Source: Spirosoma sp. 48-14 (GTDB lineage: Bacteria; Bacteroidota; Bacteroidia; Cytophagales; Spirosomataceae). From it: 64,000 nt of DNA. The translations under genes were made by a program, and so were the position numbers. This document shows positions 35,151-43,817 of this stretch, piece after piece. The notes beneath the pieces were generated by a model. The model did not search any database. It worked only from the letters and a program-made list of their open reading frames with translations, and was not told the DNA's origin. The stretch covers positions 186,001 to 250,000 of the forward strand of contig NZ_MKUD01000010.1 in the NCBI RefSeq assembly GCF_001898575.1. The letters are read 5' to 3'. Numbering within the stretch: the first letter of the stretch is position 1; every line of letters starts with the position of its first letter.

Positions 35151-35915
35151 TTATAAGCGACGGATGTATTCGTTCTCGTTGATCTTTTCAATGATCACTT
35201 CGGCTAACGAAGCTGCCCGTTCTTTCTTAACTTCTGCCTTGTCTTTCGTTTCAACTGTTACATTGATGATGTGGTTGTTATACAGAACGTGCATGGCGCC
35301 CGTTGTTGCGTCCCATACCGCTTTGTCACCAATATTCGGTACCGCTTCAAAATTGCCTTTGCTCACAGCAGGGGCCGTTAAGTGAGGGGTTGCTGCAGTA
35401 ACACCACCATGGGTAGGCTGATGGTCTTCGGTAGCCGGGTGCTCCGAAACGGCTGAGTCGGCTACCATGGCTTCTGGATTCGTACCTTCCGAGCTGTTGG
35501 TCATTTCCTGTTCGTGTACATCGGCTACGGGCGCAGCCTGAGCGTCCGATTTCCCCTGGTACATTTTATCGAACTGGTACTCAGCCAGGAACGTTGATGA
35601 GTAAGGTCTTACACCACCGAATGATACAATAACTTTACTGCCTTCCCAGGCAAAATCGCAGCCACCGTGTTCGTGCCCTTCTTCCAGTTTGACCGTTTCA
35701 CCCAGGTTAAACGTGTGGCGGACGTATTCTTCACCCAGAATATTACAGGGTTCGTCGTAGTTAAAATCAGTAGTGAGTGCAGCGAGGCCTGTGGGTCGTT
35801 TGGCCATAATTGGGCTGGCATCCATTTGGCTGGCCGGATCGGAAGTGTCTGAGCCAGGGTTACTGCAGGCAAAGCACAGTACAGGTAAAGCAACTATCAG
35901 CGACTTTAGTTTCAT
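35151..35915 (-). CDS. Putative lipoprotein, unknown function
   Basis: 254 residues. A type II signal peptide with lipobox LCFAC (Cys17) marks it as a lipoprotein. A domain with two Cys (EPCNILGEEYVRHTFNL and GGCDFAWEGSKVIVSF, about 60-105) has the pattern of small periplasmic alpha/beta lipoproteins of Bacteroidota. After a low-complexity A/E/S/T/H linker (about 125-190) a short C-terminal domain begins at GDKAVWDATTGAMHVLYNN, which looks like a second copy of a related fold. Function unknown. It is monocistronic, with the promoter near 35930. Confidence 0.78.
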   Translation of the reverse strand: MKLKSLIVALPVLCFACSNPGSDTSDPASQMDASPIMAKRPTGLAALTTDFNYDEPCNILGEEYVRHTFNLGETVKLEEGHEHGGCDFAWEGSKVIVSFGGVRPYSSTFLAEYQFDKMYQGKSDAQAAPVADVHEQEMTNSSEGTNPEAMVADSAVSEHPATEDHQPTHGGVTAATPHLTAPAVSKGNFEAVPNIGDKAVWDATTGAMHVLYNNHIINVTVETKDKAEVKKERAASLAEVIIEKINENEYIRRL

Positions 35916-36105
35916 GGTATGATTGGAGAAAAGCCAAAATTAGCGTTTTCTTAAATACCATTTTACGGATGCCTATGTTTTTGCATGATTGCAAAAGGCT
36001 ATTGCCAGTATCTGAGCAGTAAGTCTGGTGTATGGATTTGCTCCATTCTGCCGAAGTTAGCTCCTCGAATGATACCGCAATAGAGGCAGATCGATGTTCG
36101 TTGCG

Positions 36106-36113
36106 TAGTTTTG
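36106..36113 (+). promoter_or_regulatory. Candidate -7 box of the LpxH-like gene
   Basis: TAGTTTTG matches TAnnTTTG and lies 28 nt before ATG 36134. Its position inside the longer open frame supports the downstream start. Confidence 0.4.
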
Positions 36114-36133
36114 CGGCTGAATACACCTGTTCC

Positions 36134-36928
36134 ATGTCTGCTATCGAAACCATTTTATTACCCCCTGGCCAAAAGGCTTACTTTGCATCTGATTTCCACT
36201 TAGGTACTCCTTCCCCCAGTCAAAGCCGCGAACGCGAACAGGTCATTGTGGATTGGCTCGATACGATCCGCACCGATGCAGCCGTGATTTTTCTGGTCGG
36301 TGATGTGTTCGATTTCTGGTTTGAATACAAGCATAGCATTCCCAAAGGGTTCGTTCGACTACAGGGAAAACTTGCCGAATTGACCGATTCCGGGATGAAA
36401 ATCATTTTGTTTACCGGGAATCACGACATGTGGATGAATGATTACTTTACCAAGGAAATGGGGATACCAGTCTATCGGGAGCCACGGCGGTATGAGATCG
36501 GTGGCAAACGATTTTTGATTGGGCATGGCGATGGCCTTGGTCCCGGTGATTTTGTCTATAAACGGCTGAAAACGGTCTTTGAGAGTAAATTGGCCCGGCA
36601 GCTTTTTCGGTGGGTCCACCCTGATTTAGGTATTGGACTGGCCCAGGCATGGTCGCGCCGAAGCCGAATCAGCAATCATAAGAAAGGGGAGGAGCAGTTC
36701 CTGGGCGAAGACCGTGAATGGCTTATGCAATACGCTCGTGAGGTAGAGGCTGCCTCGCACCATGACTATTACATCTTTGGGCACAGGCACCTACCGTTGA
36801 ACTTGACCGTTAACGAATCTAGCCGATATGTTAACCTTGGTGAATGGGTAGCCGCTAAAACCTATGCCGTGTTTGATGAAACCGGTTTACAACTGAAGTC
36901 CTGGAAAGGCAAAATAGATGCCAAATAG
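36134..36928 (+). CDS. UDP-2,3-diacylglucosamine diphosphatase (LpxH-like)
   Basis: 264 residues from ATG 36134; the open frame extends to 36032, but the extra 34 residues precede a promoter-like box and do not look like LpxH. Calcineurin-like metallophosphoesterase motifs are complete: ASDFHLG (Asp20, His22), GDVFDFW, TGNHDMW, LIGHGDGLG and IFGHRHLPL. It would cleave UDP-2,3-diacylglucosamine to lipid X, the fourth step of lipid A synthesis, at the inner membrane face. In Bacteroidota this gene is usually annotated as LpxH or LpxH-like. It stands alone between a divergent lipoprotein gene and a convergent CarboxypepD-like gene. Confidence 0.9.
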   Translation: MSAIETILLPPGQKAYFASDFHLGTPSPSQSREREQVIVDWLDTIRTDAAVIFLVGDVFDFWFEYKHSIPKGFVRLQGKLAELTDSGMKIILFTGNHDMWMNDYFTKEMGIPVYREPRRYEIGGKRFLIGHGDGLGPGDFVYKRLKTVFESKLARQLFRWVHPDLGIGLAQAWSRRSRISNHKKGEEQFLGEDREWLMQYAREVEAASHHDYYIFGHRHLPLNLTVNESSRYVNLGEWVAAKTYAVFDETGLQLKSWKGKIDAK

Positions 36929-36946
36929 TATAGTTCGCCCTACCAA

Positions 36947-37678
36947 TTAATTGTTGTTATCCTGTAGAATATCCTTTCGAGAGACATTTTCGCGAGGGGC
37001 TTTATTGATTTCGTTACGCCACTCCTTGTTTTTAAAATCGCCCCGTTTGACGGATCGTATAAAGTTCGCCCAGGCAAAGGGATTCGTAAAGGCAAAGGTC
37101 GTGGCCGAACTACGTCCAATAAGGGACTCGCGCCCAAAAAACTGCTGATTAACGAAGTTCTGGTGGTTGGCCAGCGCACTCATAGGCATCGTAGCAGCCT
37201 GACGCATGATGGCTTCTGGACTCGTATTTTTAGCTAAGTTCTCGCGCTCTTTTTCGTCGGGCAGTTTCAGATTGACAAACGCTTCTTTAAACAGTTCTTC
37301 CGTAGCATAAGGGTATACCTTTACTTCTGCCAGTGTTTTTACATCTTCCTGCAACGCCACTACGGCCGAATACGTAAGGTCGGATAAACGATTCGGAATG
37401 ATATGATACTGAGTACGGAATCCAACATAACTGAAAATTACGCTATCGCCCGGAAATACAGGCAAGGCAAAATAGCCATTAGGAGCCGCTAAAACACCAC
37501 GACCAGCTTTCGGAATATAAATATAGGCTCCAGGTAAAGGTTCGTTCGTTTTGCCTCCCGTTATAAAGCCTGTGAACGTTACCTGTCGGTCCTGTCCCTG
37601 GGCCTTTACGGATGAATAGAGTCCCGTTAAGGCAGTTAGCACCATAATGAGAACCAATAACGTCAATGACTTCTTCAT
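36947..37678 (-). CDS. Carboxypeptidase-like regulatory domain protein, periplasmic
   Basis: 243 residues with a signal peptide (KKSLTLLVLIMVLTALTGLYSSVKAQ). Residues about 33-105 are a CarboxypepD_reg-like beta-sandwich (VTFTGFITGGKTNEPLPGAYIYI, then PNGYFALPVFPGDSVIFSYVG), the fold found at the N-terminus of SusC/TonB receptors. Here it is not followed by a barrel. The C-terminal half (about 120-243) is helical and contains no recognised motif. Such short proteins are frequent in Cytophagales; their function is unknown. It may act at the outer membrane. Confidence 0.85.
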   Translation of the reverse strand: MKKSLTLLVLIMVLTALTGLYSSVKAQGQDRQVTFTGFITGGKTNEPLPGAYIYIPKAGRGVLAAPNGYFALPVFPGDSVIFSYVGFRTQYHIIPNRLSDLTYSAVVALQEDVKTLAEVKVYPYATEELFKEAFVNLKLPDEKERENLAKNTSPEAIMRQAATMPMSALANHQNFVNQQFFGRESLIGRSSATTFAFTNPFAWANFIRSVKRGDFKNKEWRNEINKAPRENVSRKDILQDNNN

Positions 37679-37993
37679 AGACTCGCCAAATAAACTACAA
37701 AGTAAACGAGGAAAAGGCAGTATATGGTTTCGACTACCCGAATTTTAAGAAAGTTTGCCTGACAAATTTACCCATTCTGGACGATAACACATGAGAATGA
37801 ATGAAATGTAAAGGGCTTTTTAAGAATTTTTAAATCATGTTAAGGCAGTGAAAACCGTTACCTTTTAAACGTTCAGGTATCTAACCCATTACGAATTCAT
37901 ACACCTTGCTTTAGTAAGAAGTACAGTTACGGTAAACGCAAACGCCCGGTTCAGCTTGAAACCGGGCGTTTTTATAGTGCTATGGCGAAAAAC
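37679..37993. other. Gene-free spacer with hairpin
   Basis: No credible reading frame. The left part should carry the promoter of the minus-strand gene ending at 36947. The right part carries a strong hairpin at 37941-37975. The rest is AT-rich with no recognised element. Confidence 0.55.
37941..37975 (+). terminator. Strong terminator-like hairpin
   Basis: Perfect 10-bp GC-rich arms AACGCCCGGT (37941-37950) and ACCGGGCGTT (37961-37970) are followed by TTTATA on the plus strand. On the minus strand it would follow the cdsA stop codon with only a weak T tract (TTTGCGTTT). The better polarity is therefore plus, where no gene lies upstream. Confidence 0.65.
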
Positions 37994-38806
37994 CTAGGCG
38001 AATAACTTTAGAAACGTGATAATGAAGGGGGCAGCCAGCAATAGCCCGTCGAAACGGTCCAGAAAACCGCCATGTCCCGGAATACTGCTTCCCGAATCTT
38101 TAATGGCAATGCTTCGTTTGAATAACGACTCGACCAGGTCGCCATAGGTACCTGTTACGACAATAATGGCCCCTACGCAGTACCATTGCCAGGGTTTTAG
38201 TTCGGTCGCATACAGCGCCAGCCCTGAAGCAATAAGGGTAGCGGCAGCAGCACCACCTAAGGCACCTTCCCACGATTTTTTCGGCGATACCCGTTCAAAT
38301 AATTTTCGCCGACCAAACTTTGTCCCTGCGAAATAAGCGCCAATGTCGCTGGCCCACAGTAAAAGAAGGCATCCTGTGATAATCATCGGATGAAAGCCCC
38401 CTCCCCGGAGAGCGAGAATAATGAGCAGGGCGAAGGGCATGGCAACGTAGATGATCCCCAGAAAGGTGAAACCAATGTTGGTGAATGGTTTCATGTCGCG
38501 CTTTTTATAAAGCTTTATCAGGAAGATCATCGACGAGGCTGGACAGATCAGAAAATAATTGCCCATACCGATCTGATCCGTTTCGATAAAGTAAGCGAGT
38601 ATACAAATCATACTGCCCACTAGTGTACCATAGGCGGTAAGGGGTTCGAAACCGTCCAGACCTAACAATCGATAAAACTCGCGTTGGGTCAATGCACTAA
38701 TTACGCAGAACAGGAGGGCAAATGTCCAGTCGGCGTACCAGATCATGAATAAAATAAACGGAACTCCAATTACAGCCGCAATCACTCGCTGCTGTAAGTT
38801 GGTCAT
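37994..38806 (-). CDS. cdsA: Phosphatidate cytidylyltransferase
   Basis: 270 residues from ATG 38806 (TAATATG, 1 nt after the upstream stop codon); an ATG at 38827 that overlaps the upstream gene is the alternative. It makes CDP-diacylglycerol from phosphatidate and CTP, the precursor of phospholipids. About eight TM helices are present. The family signature SLFKRSIAIKDSGSSIPGHG followed by GFLDRFDGLL is intact near the C-terminus. It is coupled to the DUF2007 gene immediately upstream, a pairing seen across Bacteroidota. Confidence 0.96.
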   Translation of the reverse strand: MTNLQQRVIAAVIGVPFILFMIWYADWTFALLFCVISALTQREFYRLLGLDGFEPLTAYGTLVGSMICILAYFIETDQIGMGNYFLICPASSMIFLIKLYKKRDMKPFTNIGFTFLGIIYVAMPFALLIILALRGGGFHPMIITGCLLLLWASDIGAYFAGTKFGRRKLFERVSPKKSWEGALGGAAAATLIASGLALYATELKPWQWYCVGAIIVVTGTYGDLVESLFKRSIAIKDSGSSIPGHGGFLDRFDGLLLAAPFIITFLKLFA

Positions 38807-38807
38807 A

Positions 38808-39032
38808 TTAGCTAAACGTTGCTTCATTCTCTAAAATAACTTTGGCCAGAATGGCATCCTTGGCTGGTACATGAACCTCAACTTCGCCTTTTCCCCACCC
38901 AATGTTTGGATAACTACTGCTTTGTTTATTAATAATAACTGCTGGAATGTCATGTTCCACGAGTAGCGCTTTCGCCAGTTCGGCCCGGTGAGGAAGGACG
39001 GTAGCGTATATAGATTCCCAATTTTCGTTCAT
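38808..39032 (-). CDS. DUF2007 (putative signal-transducing) small protein
   Basis: 74 residues from ATG 39032 (MNENWESIYATVL); earlier in-frame starts at 39041 and 39074 add residues not typical of the family. DUF2007 proteins have the ferredoxin-like pattern ELAKALLVEHDIPAVIINKQ and a late VEVHVPAKDAILAKVIL, both visible. Biochemical role unknown. The gene ends 1 nt before the preferred cdsA start, so it is co-translated with it. Confidence 0.85.
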   Translation of the reverse strand: MNENWESIYATVLPHRAELAKALLVEHDIPAVIINKQSSSYPNIGWGKGEVEVHVPAKDAILAKVILENEATFS

Positions 39033-39056
39033 TCTAATCATTGACTTGTAAAGATG

Positions 39057-39123
39057 CCAGGTATGGTCTCTCATGACCAGATGGTTGTTGCTGATGCATC
39101 TGAGACGCCAGGTATGGCGTCTC
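39057..39123. repeat. Direct repeat with palindromic copy (GCCAGGTATGG-GTCTC)
   Basis: GCCAGGTATGGTCTCTC (39057-39073) and GCCAGGTATGGCGTCTC (39107-39123) are tandem-like copies. The second extends into a perfect palindrome of 9-bp arms GAGACGCCA/TGGCGTCTC (39102-39123). GAGACGC...GCGTCTC palindromes of this kind are dispersed repeats in many Bacteroidota genomes (recollection, not tested). Confidence 0.6.
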
Positions 39124-40067
39124 TACGTTTGTACGGAATTAGTTTTTCTAAAGTAATACAATAGTCCTGCCGTAACGACAGCCCCTGCCAGTGAGCCCAG
39201 AATCGGTACCGATTCTGTACTTTCAATATTCATTGAGGTAACTTTCTGCTGATAAAGATAGACCATGAATACAGTAAACCCATTATTGACGAAATGGGCT
39301 AAAATTGGTACCCAAAGGTTCCCTGACCAAACATAGAGGTACCCGAACAGTGCACCCAGGAGCATTCGAGGAAAGAAGCCAAGAAACTGTACGTGAATGG
39401 CACTGAACAACGCTGCCGCCAGCCAGATACCTACGTGTACATTGCGCGTCCAGTAGATGAAGTTACGTTGTAGAATCCCCCGAAACAGGACCTCTTCACC
39501 GATAGCCGGAATGACGGCTACGACCAGTATCGCAATAAGTAATTGCCCCGTCGATTGAAAGGTAGTCAGGTATTGGGTGAGGCCGTTCAGTTTCTTTTCC
39601 TGATCGCGCATCCACTGCTCAATAGGAGCCAGTGTTTCGGGTAGGTGCAGATTCTGATTCCACTCGATGATAAGCCCATCAAACGGCATAAATGCCAGAA
39701 CAATCAGGACGACCAGGCTAAAGCCTACCACAGCCGAAACTGGGCGGTTGTTAAACTGATTCCAGGAACGGCGCTCGATAAAGTACCAGTACACCAGCGA
39801 AGGCAGCAGAAACGTGCCCATATGATTGATGGCCTGGAGTAGCATGAGTTCGTACCAGCTGCCTGGCACCGACGTTGGGTTAGCGGCCAGCGATTGCAGG
39901 TACTCCTGCGTTTTCTCGACATCCAGCCCACGGGTCATAGCCAGCAGGCCGAATAGTAAATACGTACTAATAACACCTCCCAGGAGGATAAAACCGACGA
40001 GCATAATCAGGCCGCCAAGCGTAGGAGGACGGGAAGTAGAGGTCTCTGAAGGGTGAATGGGTTGCAT
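39123..40067 (-). CDS. CPBP family intramembrane glutamic protease
   Basis: 314 residues from ATG 40067; the frame extends to 40145 but the extra part is unlike the family. About eight TM helices. The diagnostic motif is EEVLFRGILQRNF (about 197-209), followed by ALFSAIHVQFLGFFPRMLLG (His) and NNGFTVF (Asn). CPBP proteins are Rce1-like proteases acting inside the membrane. Their roles range from bacteriocin immunity to membrane-protein processing; none is indicated here. The stop codon overlaps a dispersed palindrome. Confidence 0.9.
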   Translation of the reverse strand: MQPIHPSETSTSRPPTLGGLIMLVGFILLGGVISTYLLFGLLAMTRGLDVEKTQEYLQSLAANPTSVPGSWYELMLLQAINHMGTFLLPSLVYWYFIERRSWNQFNNRPVSAVVGFSLVVLIVLAFMPFDGLIIEWNQNLHLPETLAPIEQWMRDQEKKLNGLTQYLTTFQSTGQLLIAILVVAVIPAIGEEVLFRGILQRNFIYWTRNVHVGIWLAAALFSAIHVQFLGFFPRMLLGALFGYLYVWSGNLWVPILAHFVNNGFTVFMVYLYQQKVTSMNIESTESVPILGSLAGAVVTAGLLYYFRKTNSVQT

Positions 40068-40161
40068 AATTTGTGTAAATATACAGACGTATGGTGTAAG
40101 AATGACGATGCATGAAACACCATGCCTGGCAAATAACGGAACCAAATAAGCCTACAAATCG

Positions 40162-40169
40162 TAAATTTG
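40162..40169 (+). promoter_or_regulatory. Candidate -7 box of the dusB-like gene
   Basis: TAAATTTG matches TAnnTTTG and lies 28 nt before the GTG at 40198, supporting that GTG as the start. Confidence 0.4.
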
Positions 40170-40197
40170 TTATTATATGTTATAAATCAATACCAGA

Positions 40198-41193
40198 GTG
40201 GTCACTATTGGTACTATACAACTGCCGGATTTTCCGTTGCTACTGGCTCCCATGGAAGATGTCAGCGATCCGCCGTTTCGTGCGGTTTGCAAGGCAAATG
40301 GAGCCGATCTGATGTATACGGAATTTATTTCATCGGAAGGCTTAATCCGGGATGCCGCCAAGAGCGTTCAGAAACTGGATATATTTGAGTACGAGCGTCC
40401 TATTGGTATACAGCTTTTTGGGTCGGATGTTGAAACAATGGGGGAGTGTGCTCGTATAGCTAGTCGGGTAAGCCCCGATCTGATCGATATAAACTACGGG
40501 TGTCCGGTGAAAAATGTCGCTTGCCGGGGAGCGGGAGCAGCTCTACTTCAGGATATTCCTAAAATGGCGCGGATGACCGAAGCCGTTGTTAAGGCAACGC
40601 ACCTGCCCGTAACGGTAAAAACCCGACTGGGCTGGGACGATTCTACAAAAAATGTTGGTGAAGTTGCCGAACGGTTGCAGGATGTGGGTATCAAAGCGCT
40701 GACCATTCATGGGCGAACCCGGGCGCAGATGTATAAGGGCGAAGCCGACTGGAGCCTTATTGGCCGGATAAAAGATAACCCCCGAATTCACATTCCGATC
40801 TTTGGCAATGGCGATATCGATTCGCCCGAAAAAGCGATTGAGTATAAGAATCGGTATGGTGTCGATGGCGTCATGATCGGTCGGGCCAGTATAGGTTATC
40901 CCTGGATTTTTAATGAAATAAAGCATTTTGCTAAAACAGGTCAGCACCTTCCTGCACCAACTATTGCCGATCGGGTAGCGGTTTGTCGTCAGCATCTGGA
41001 TTTCTCAATTCGCTGGAAAGGCGAAATCGTTGGCCTTTTCGAAATGCGCCGTCATTACGCCAATTATTTCAAAGGACTGCCCGACTTCAAACCTTATCGG
41101 ATGCGTTTAGTGACCACCGACTCCTATAGCGGAGTCAGTGCGGTGTTGGATGAAATCGCTGACCACTATTCAGAAGAGATTCTTTTAGCCTAG
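40198..41193 (+). CDS. dusB: tRNA-dihydrouridine synthase
   Basis: 331 residues from GTG 40198, with no upstream in-frame ATG and a promoter-like box just before. This FMN enzyme reduces uridines in the tRNA D-loop. Family features are LLLAPMEDVSDPPFRAVC at the start (FMN), INYGCPVKNVACRGAGAAL (catalytic Cys region, about 101-119), LTIHGRTRAQMYKGEADW (about 180-197) and GNGDIDSPEKA (about 202). It matches the DusB subgroup most closely, judged by eye. A short spacer of 28 nt leads to the DMT transporter gene, so co-transcription is likely. Confidence 0.93.
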   Translation: MVTIGTIQLPDFPLLLAPMEDVSDPPFRAVCKANGADLMYTEFISSEGLIRDAAKSVQKLDIFEYERPIGIQLFGSDVETMGECARIASRVSPDLIDINYGCPVKNVACRGAGAALLQDIPKMARMTEAVVKATHLPVTVKTRLGWDDSTKNVGEVAERLQDVGIKALTIHGRTRAQMYKGEADWSLIGRIKDNPRIHIPIFGNGDIDSPEKAIEYKNRYGVDGVMIGRASIGYPWIFNEIKHFAKTGQHLPAPTIADRVAVCRQHLDFSIRWKGEIVGLFEMRRHYANYFKGLPDFKPYRMRLVTTDSYSGVSAVLDEIADHYSEEILLA

Positions 41194-41221
41194 TAATAGG
41201 AGTGAGTAGTAGGAGAAAAAC

Positions 41222-42127
41222 ATGACTACCGGACAACCTGTTGTAGGTTTGCAGAAACGGCCATTGATGGCCTGGGTATTACTTGGTGCGCTGGCTCTGG
41301 TTTGGGGCAGTTCATTTATTTTGATTAAGCGTAGCCTGGGTGCTTTTCCGCCCGAACAGGTAGCAGCTGGTCGATTGGTGTTTGCCTTTGTTTTCTTTCT
41401 TCCGTTTCTGACAAGGCAAAGTAGTCAGTCTGATGTTCGGGTAGCTGTTCAGCATCGTTGGCTGGCCTTGCTGGCGTCGGGCGTTATTGGCTTTGTAATC
41501 CCTGCATTTCTGTTTGCCGAAGCGGGAGCCCATCTAAATAGCTCACTGGCCGGTGCTCTGAATTCGCTTAGTCCATTATTTACCCTGAGTCTGGGAGGAT
41601 TGGTATTCGGGCAACCACTGCGAATTCGGCAGGTAGCGGGTATTTTGTTAGGGTTGGCCGGTTCGCTGCTGCTGGTATTTTTCAGCGCTACGGGTTCGTT
41701 TCAGTTTAATGGGTATGCGCTACTGGTTGTTCTGGCTACCATTTGTTACGGTCTGAATACAAACCTGATCGGGCGCTACCTGAGCCATCTGCCAGCGTTG
41801 GTATCGACAGCCTGGCTGTTTGCATTTGCGGGACCCATTGCCCTGCTTACGCTTATCCCAACGGATTTTCTGAGCCGGGTTATTGATGTGAAAAATAACT
41901 GGTCACTGGCCGCTCTGGCCACGCTTGGGGTTTTCGGCTCCGGGCTGATGTCCATTTTCTTCAACCGGGTCGTGCAACTGGCCTCTCCTTTATTTGCGGC
42001 TTCGGTTACGTATCTGATTCCCATTGTGGCGCTGATGTGGGGTGTACTGGATGGCGAAACCATTTATGCCGTCCAGTTTGCGGGTATGGGTATTTGCCTG
42101 CTGGGAATTTGGCTGGTGAATAAATAA
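41222..42127 (+). CDS. EamA/DMT superfamily transporter
   Basis: 301 residues forming ten TM helices as two EamA repeats. The first begins LLGALALVWGSSFILIKRSL and the second LLVVLATICYGLNTNLIGRY, both with the usual signature. DMT proteins export amino acids, nucleobases or other metabolites, or import them; the substrate cannot be assigned. It is likely co-transcribed with dusB and with the biotinyl protein gene downstream (small gaps). Confidence 0.93.
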   Translation: MTTGQPVVGLQKRPLMAWVLLGALALVWGSSFILIKRSLGAFPPEQVAAGRLVFAFVFFLPFLTRQSSQSDVRVAVQHRWLALLASGVIGFVIPAFLFAEAGAHLNSSLAGALNSLSPLFTLSLGGLVFGQPLRIRQVAGILLGLAGSLLLVFFSATGSFQFNGYALLVVLATICYGLNTNLIGRYLSHLPALVSTAWLFAFAGPIALLTLIPTDFLSRVIDVKNNWSLAALATLGVFGSGLMSIFFNRVVQLASPLFAASVTYLIPIVALMWGVLDGETIYAVQFAGMGICLLGIWLVNK

Positions 42128-42195
42128 GTTTGATGTTTGTAGTGTCTGGTATGATAATGTGTCTGCCAACTCCGAAACTAAAACGAAGCCCTGTT

Positions 42196-42696
42196 ATGTA
42201 TACCGCTGCCCTACCCGATGAAACCACCTTCACGATTGATTTTATGTCAGGTAGTCCGCTGTTGAATGGAGAGCCGTTCACCTGGGACTTGGCAAAGTTA
42301 TCCGATCGAACTTTTCATATTCTTCATCAGAATCGTTCTTATAATGCCGAAATCCTGGACCTGAACACCACAGACAAATCGGTAACTCTGAAAATTAATG
42401 GTCATATTCATCAGGTTCAGCTAAAAGACCGCTTCGATTTATTACTCGAAAAAATGGGCATGAGTAGTGCCGCCAGCACGAAAGTAAATGAGTTGAAAGC
42501 GCCGATGCCCGGACTGATCGTTGGCATAAACGTACAGCCGGGCGATGCCATCAACAAAGGCGATAGCCTGCTGATTCTGGAAGCAATGAAAATGGAAAAT
42601 GTGCTAAAATCACCTGGTGCCGGTAGTATCAAAACCATCCGGGTAGCCAAAGGCGATCGGGTCGAGAAGGGCCAGGTATTGGTAGAATTTTCCTGA
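42196..42696 (+). CDS. Biotinyl-lipoyl domain protein (BCCP-like, stand-alone)
   Basis: 166 residues from ATG 42196; the frame extends to 42130 but the extra part lacks similarity to the family. The C-terminal 75 residues form a biotinyl domain with the biotinylation site EAMKMEN (Lys) preceded by APMPGLIVGINVQPGD. The N-terminal half, FTIDFMSGSPLLNGEPF, resembles the carboxylase-type biotin carboxyl carrier N-region. No biotin carboxylase or carboxyltransferase gene is adjacent, so it must partner with subunits encoded elsewhere. BioB at 34075 is the only other biotin gene here. Confidence 0.9.
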   Translation: MYTAALPDETTFTIDFMSGSPLLNGEPFTWDLAKLSDRTFHILHQNRSYNAEILDLNTTDKSVTLKINGHIHQVQLKDRFDLLLEKMGMSSAASTKVNELKAPMPGLIVGINVQPGDAINKGDSLLILEAMKMENVLKSPGAGSIKTIRVAKGDRVEKGQVLVEFS

Positions 42697-42713
42697 ACGG
42701 GTATTTAGTAGGT

Positions 42714-43676
42714 ATGGATACTCACTATACCCGTCGCCGTTTTCTGACTCAGACCGCTTTAGCCGCAGGGATGTTGCCGGTATGGCCCGAAACCATTGCG
42801 GAACCGTTAACGACCGTTCCCGTCGAAGACGCCGTGGTGCCACCGATCCATATATTCTCGAAACATCTGCAGTTTCTGAATTACACGGATATGGCTGATG
42901 CAGCCGCCAGTATGGGCTTTGCGGGGGTAGACCTGACCGTACGGCCTGACGGACATGTGCGTCCAGAGCGTGTGGAAGAGGATTTGCCCAAAGCTGCTGA
43001 AGCCCTTCGAAAGGCAGGACTTCCCCCTCGCCTGATGACTACTGCGGTTGGTGATGCGACGAAGGCGACCGATCAGCGTCTTCTGAAAACAGCCGCCAAA
43101 CTTGGGTTTCAGGCGTATCGAATGGCGTGGTATCAATATGATGAGAAACGCTCACTGCCCGATTCCATTCTACACTATCAGAATCAAATTCAGGCACTGG
43201 CCGAATTAAATAAAACCCTGAACCTGATTGGCTGCTACCAGAATCATGCCGGGGTGCTGGTTGGATCAGATATCTGGGAGATATGGGAAATTCTCAGGAA
43301 AGCCAATCCGCAGCATATGGGCGTGCAATACGACATTCGGCATGCTACGGTCGAAGGTGGTACTGCCTGGCCAAATGGCCTTCGATTGATCCGGCCACAG
43401 ATTAAAGCCATTACGCTTAAAGATTTTCACTGGGCGAAAAAAGGGGATAAGTGGGTGGTACAGGACGTGCCGATTGGTGAAGGCATGGTTGATTTTAAGA
43501 CTTATTTTGCCTTTTTGAAAAAACAGGCTGTAAACGTACCCATCACACTTCACATAGAGTACCCAATCGGTGGCGCTGAACATGGAAATGCCAAGATATC
43601 AATGCCTAAAAATGAAGTGTTTACGGCTATGAAACGGGATATGGACCGAGTAAAGACGCTTTGGCAGGAGGCATAA
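42714..43676 (+). CDS. Sugar phosphate isomerase/epimerase, Tat-exported TIM barrel
   Basis: 320 residues. A twin-arginine signal (TRRRFLTQTALAAGMLPVWP, about 5-24) precedes a xylose-isomerase-like TIM barrel. Barrel features include DMADAAASMGFAGVDLTVRP early, IGCYQNHAGVLVG centrally, GVQYDIRHATVEGG with metal-ligand Asp and His, and LHIEYPIGGAEHG near the end with Glu. Such exported proteins are abundant in Bacteroidota and act on unknown carbohydrates, sometimes 3-keto-sugars. It starts 18 nt after the biotinyl protein gene. Confidence 0.88.
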   Translation: MDTHYTRRRFLTQTALAAGMLPVWPETIAEPLTTVPVEDAVVPPIHIFSKHLQFLNYTDMADAAASMGFAGVDLTVRPDGHVRPERVEEDLPKAAEALRKAGLPPRLMTTAVGDATKATDQRLLKTAAKLGFQAYRMAWYQYDEKRSLPDSILHYQNQIQALAELNKTLNLIGCYQNHAGVLVGSDIWEIWEILRKANPQHMGVQYDIRHATVEGGTAWPNGLRLIRPQIKAITLKDFHWAKKGDKWVVQDVPIGEGMVDFKTYFAFLKKQAVNVPITLHIEYPIGGAEHGNAKISMPKNEVFTAMKRDMDRVKTLWQEA

Positions 43677-43791
43677 AAAGCCAGCAAGGGCGAAATGGTA
43701 AAACGAACAAAGGATCAGGCAAAAGAAGCCGCCCCGTAAAATCTCAGACCTTTTCTCTTTTTCTCTACTCTTCCCTTTAGTCCGTTTTTCC

Positions 43792-43799
43792 TATCTTTG
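43792..43799 (+). promoter_or_regulatory. Candidate -7 box of the pyrH promoter
   Basis: TATCTTTG is a full match to TAnnTTTG, 19 nt before ATG 43818, inside the longer open frame. It argues for the downstream start and a short leader. Confidence 0.5.
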
Positions 43800-43817
43800 C
43801 CCGCAAAACTTCCCTTC

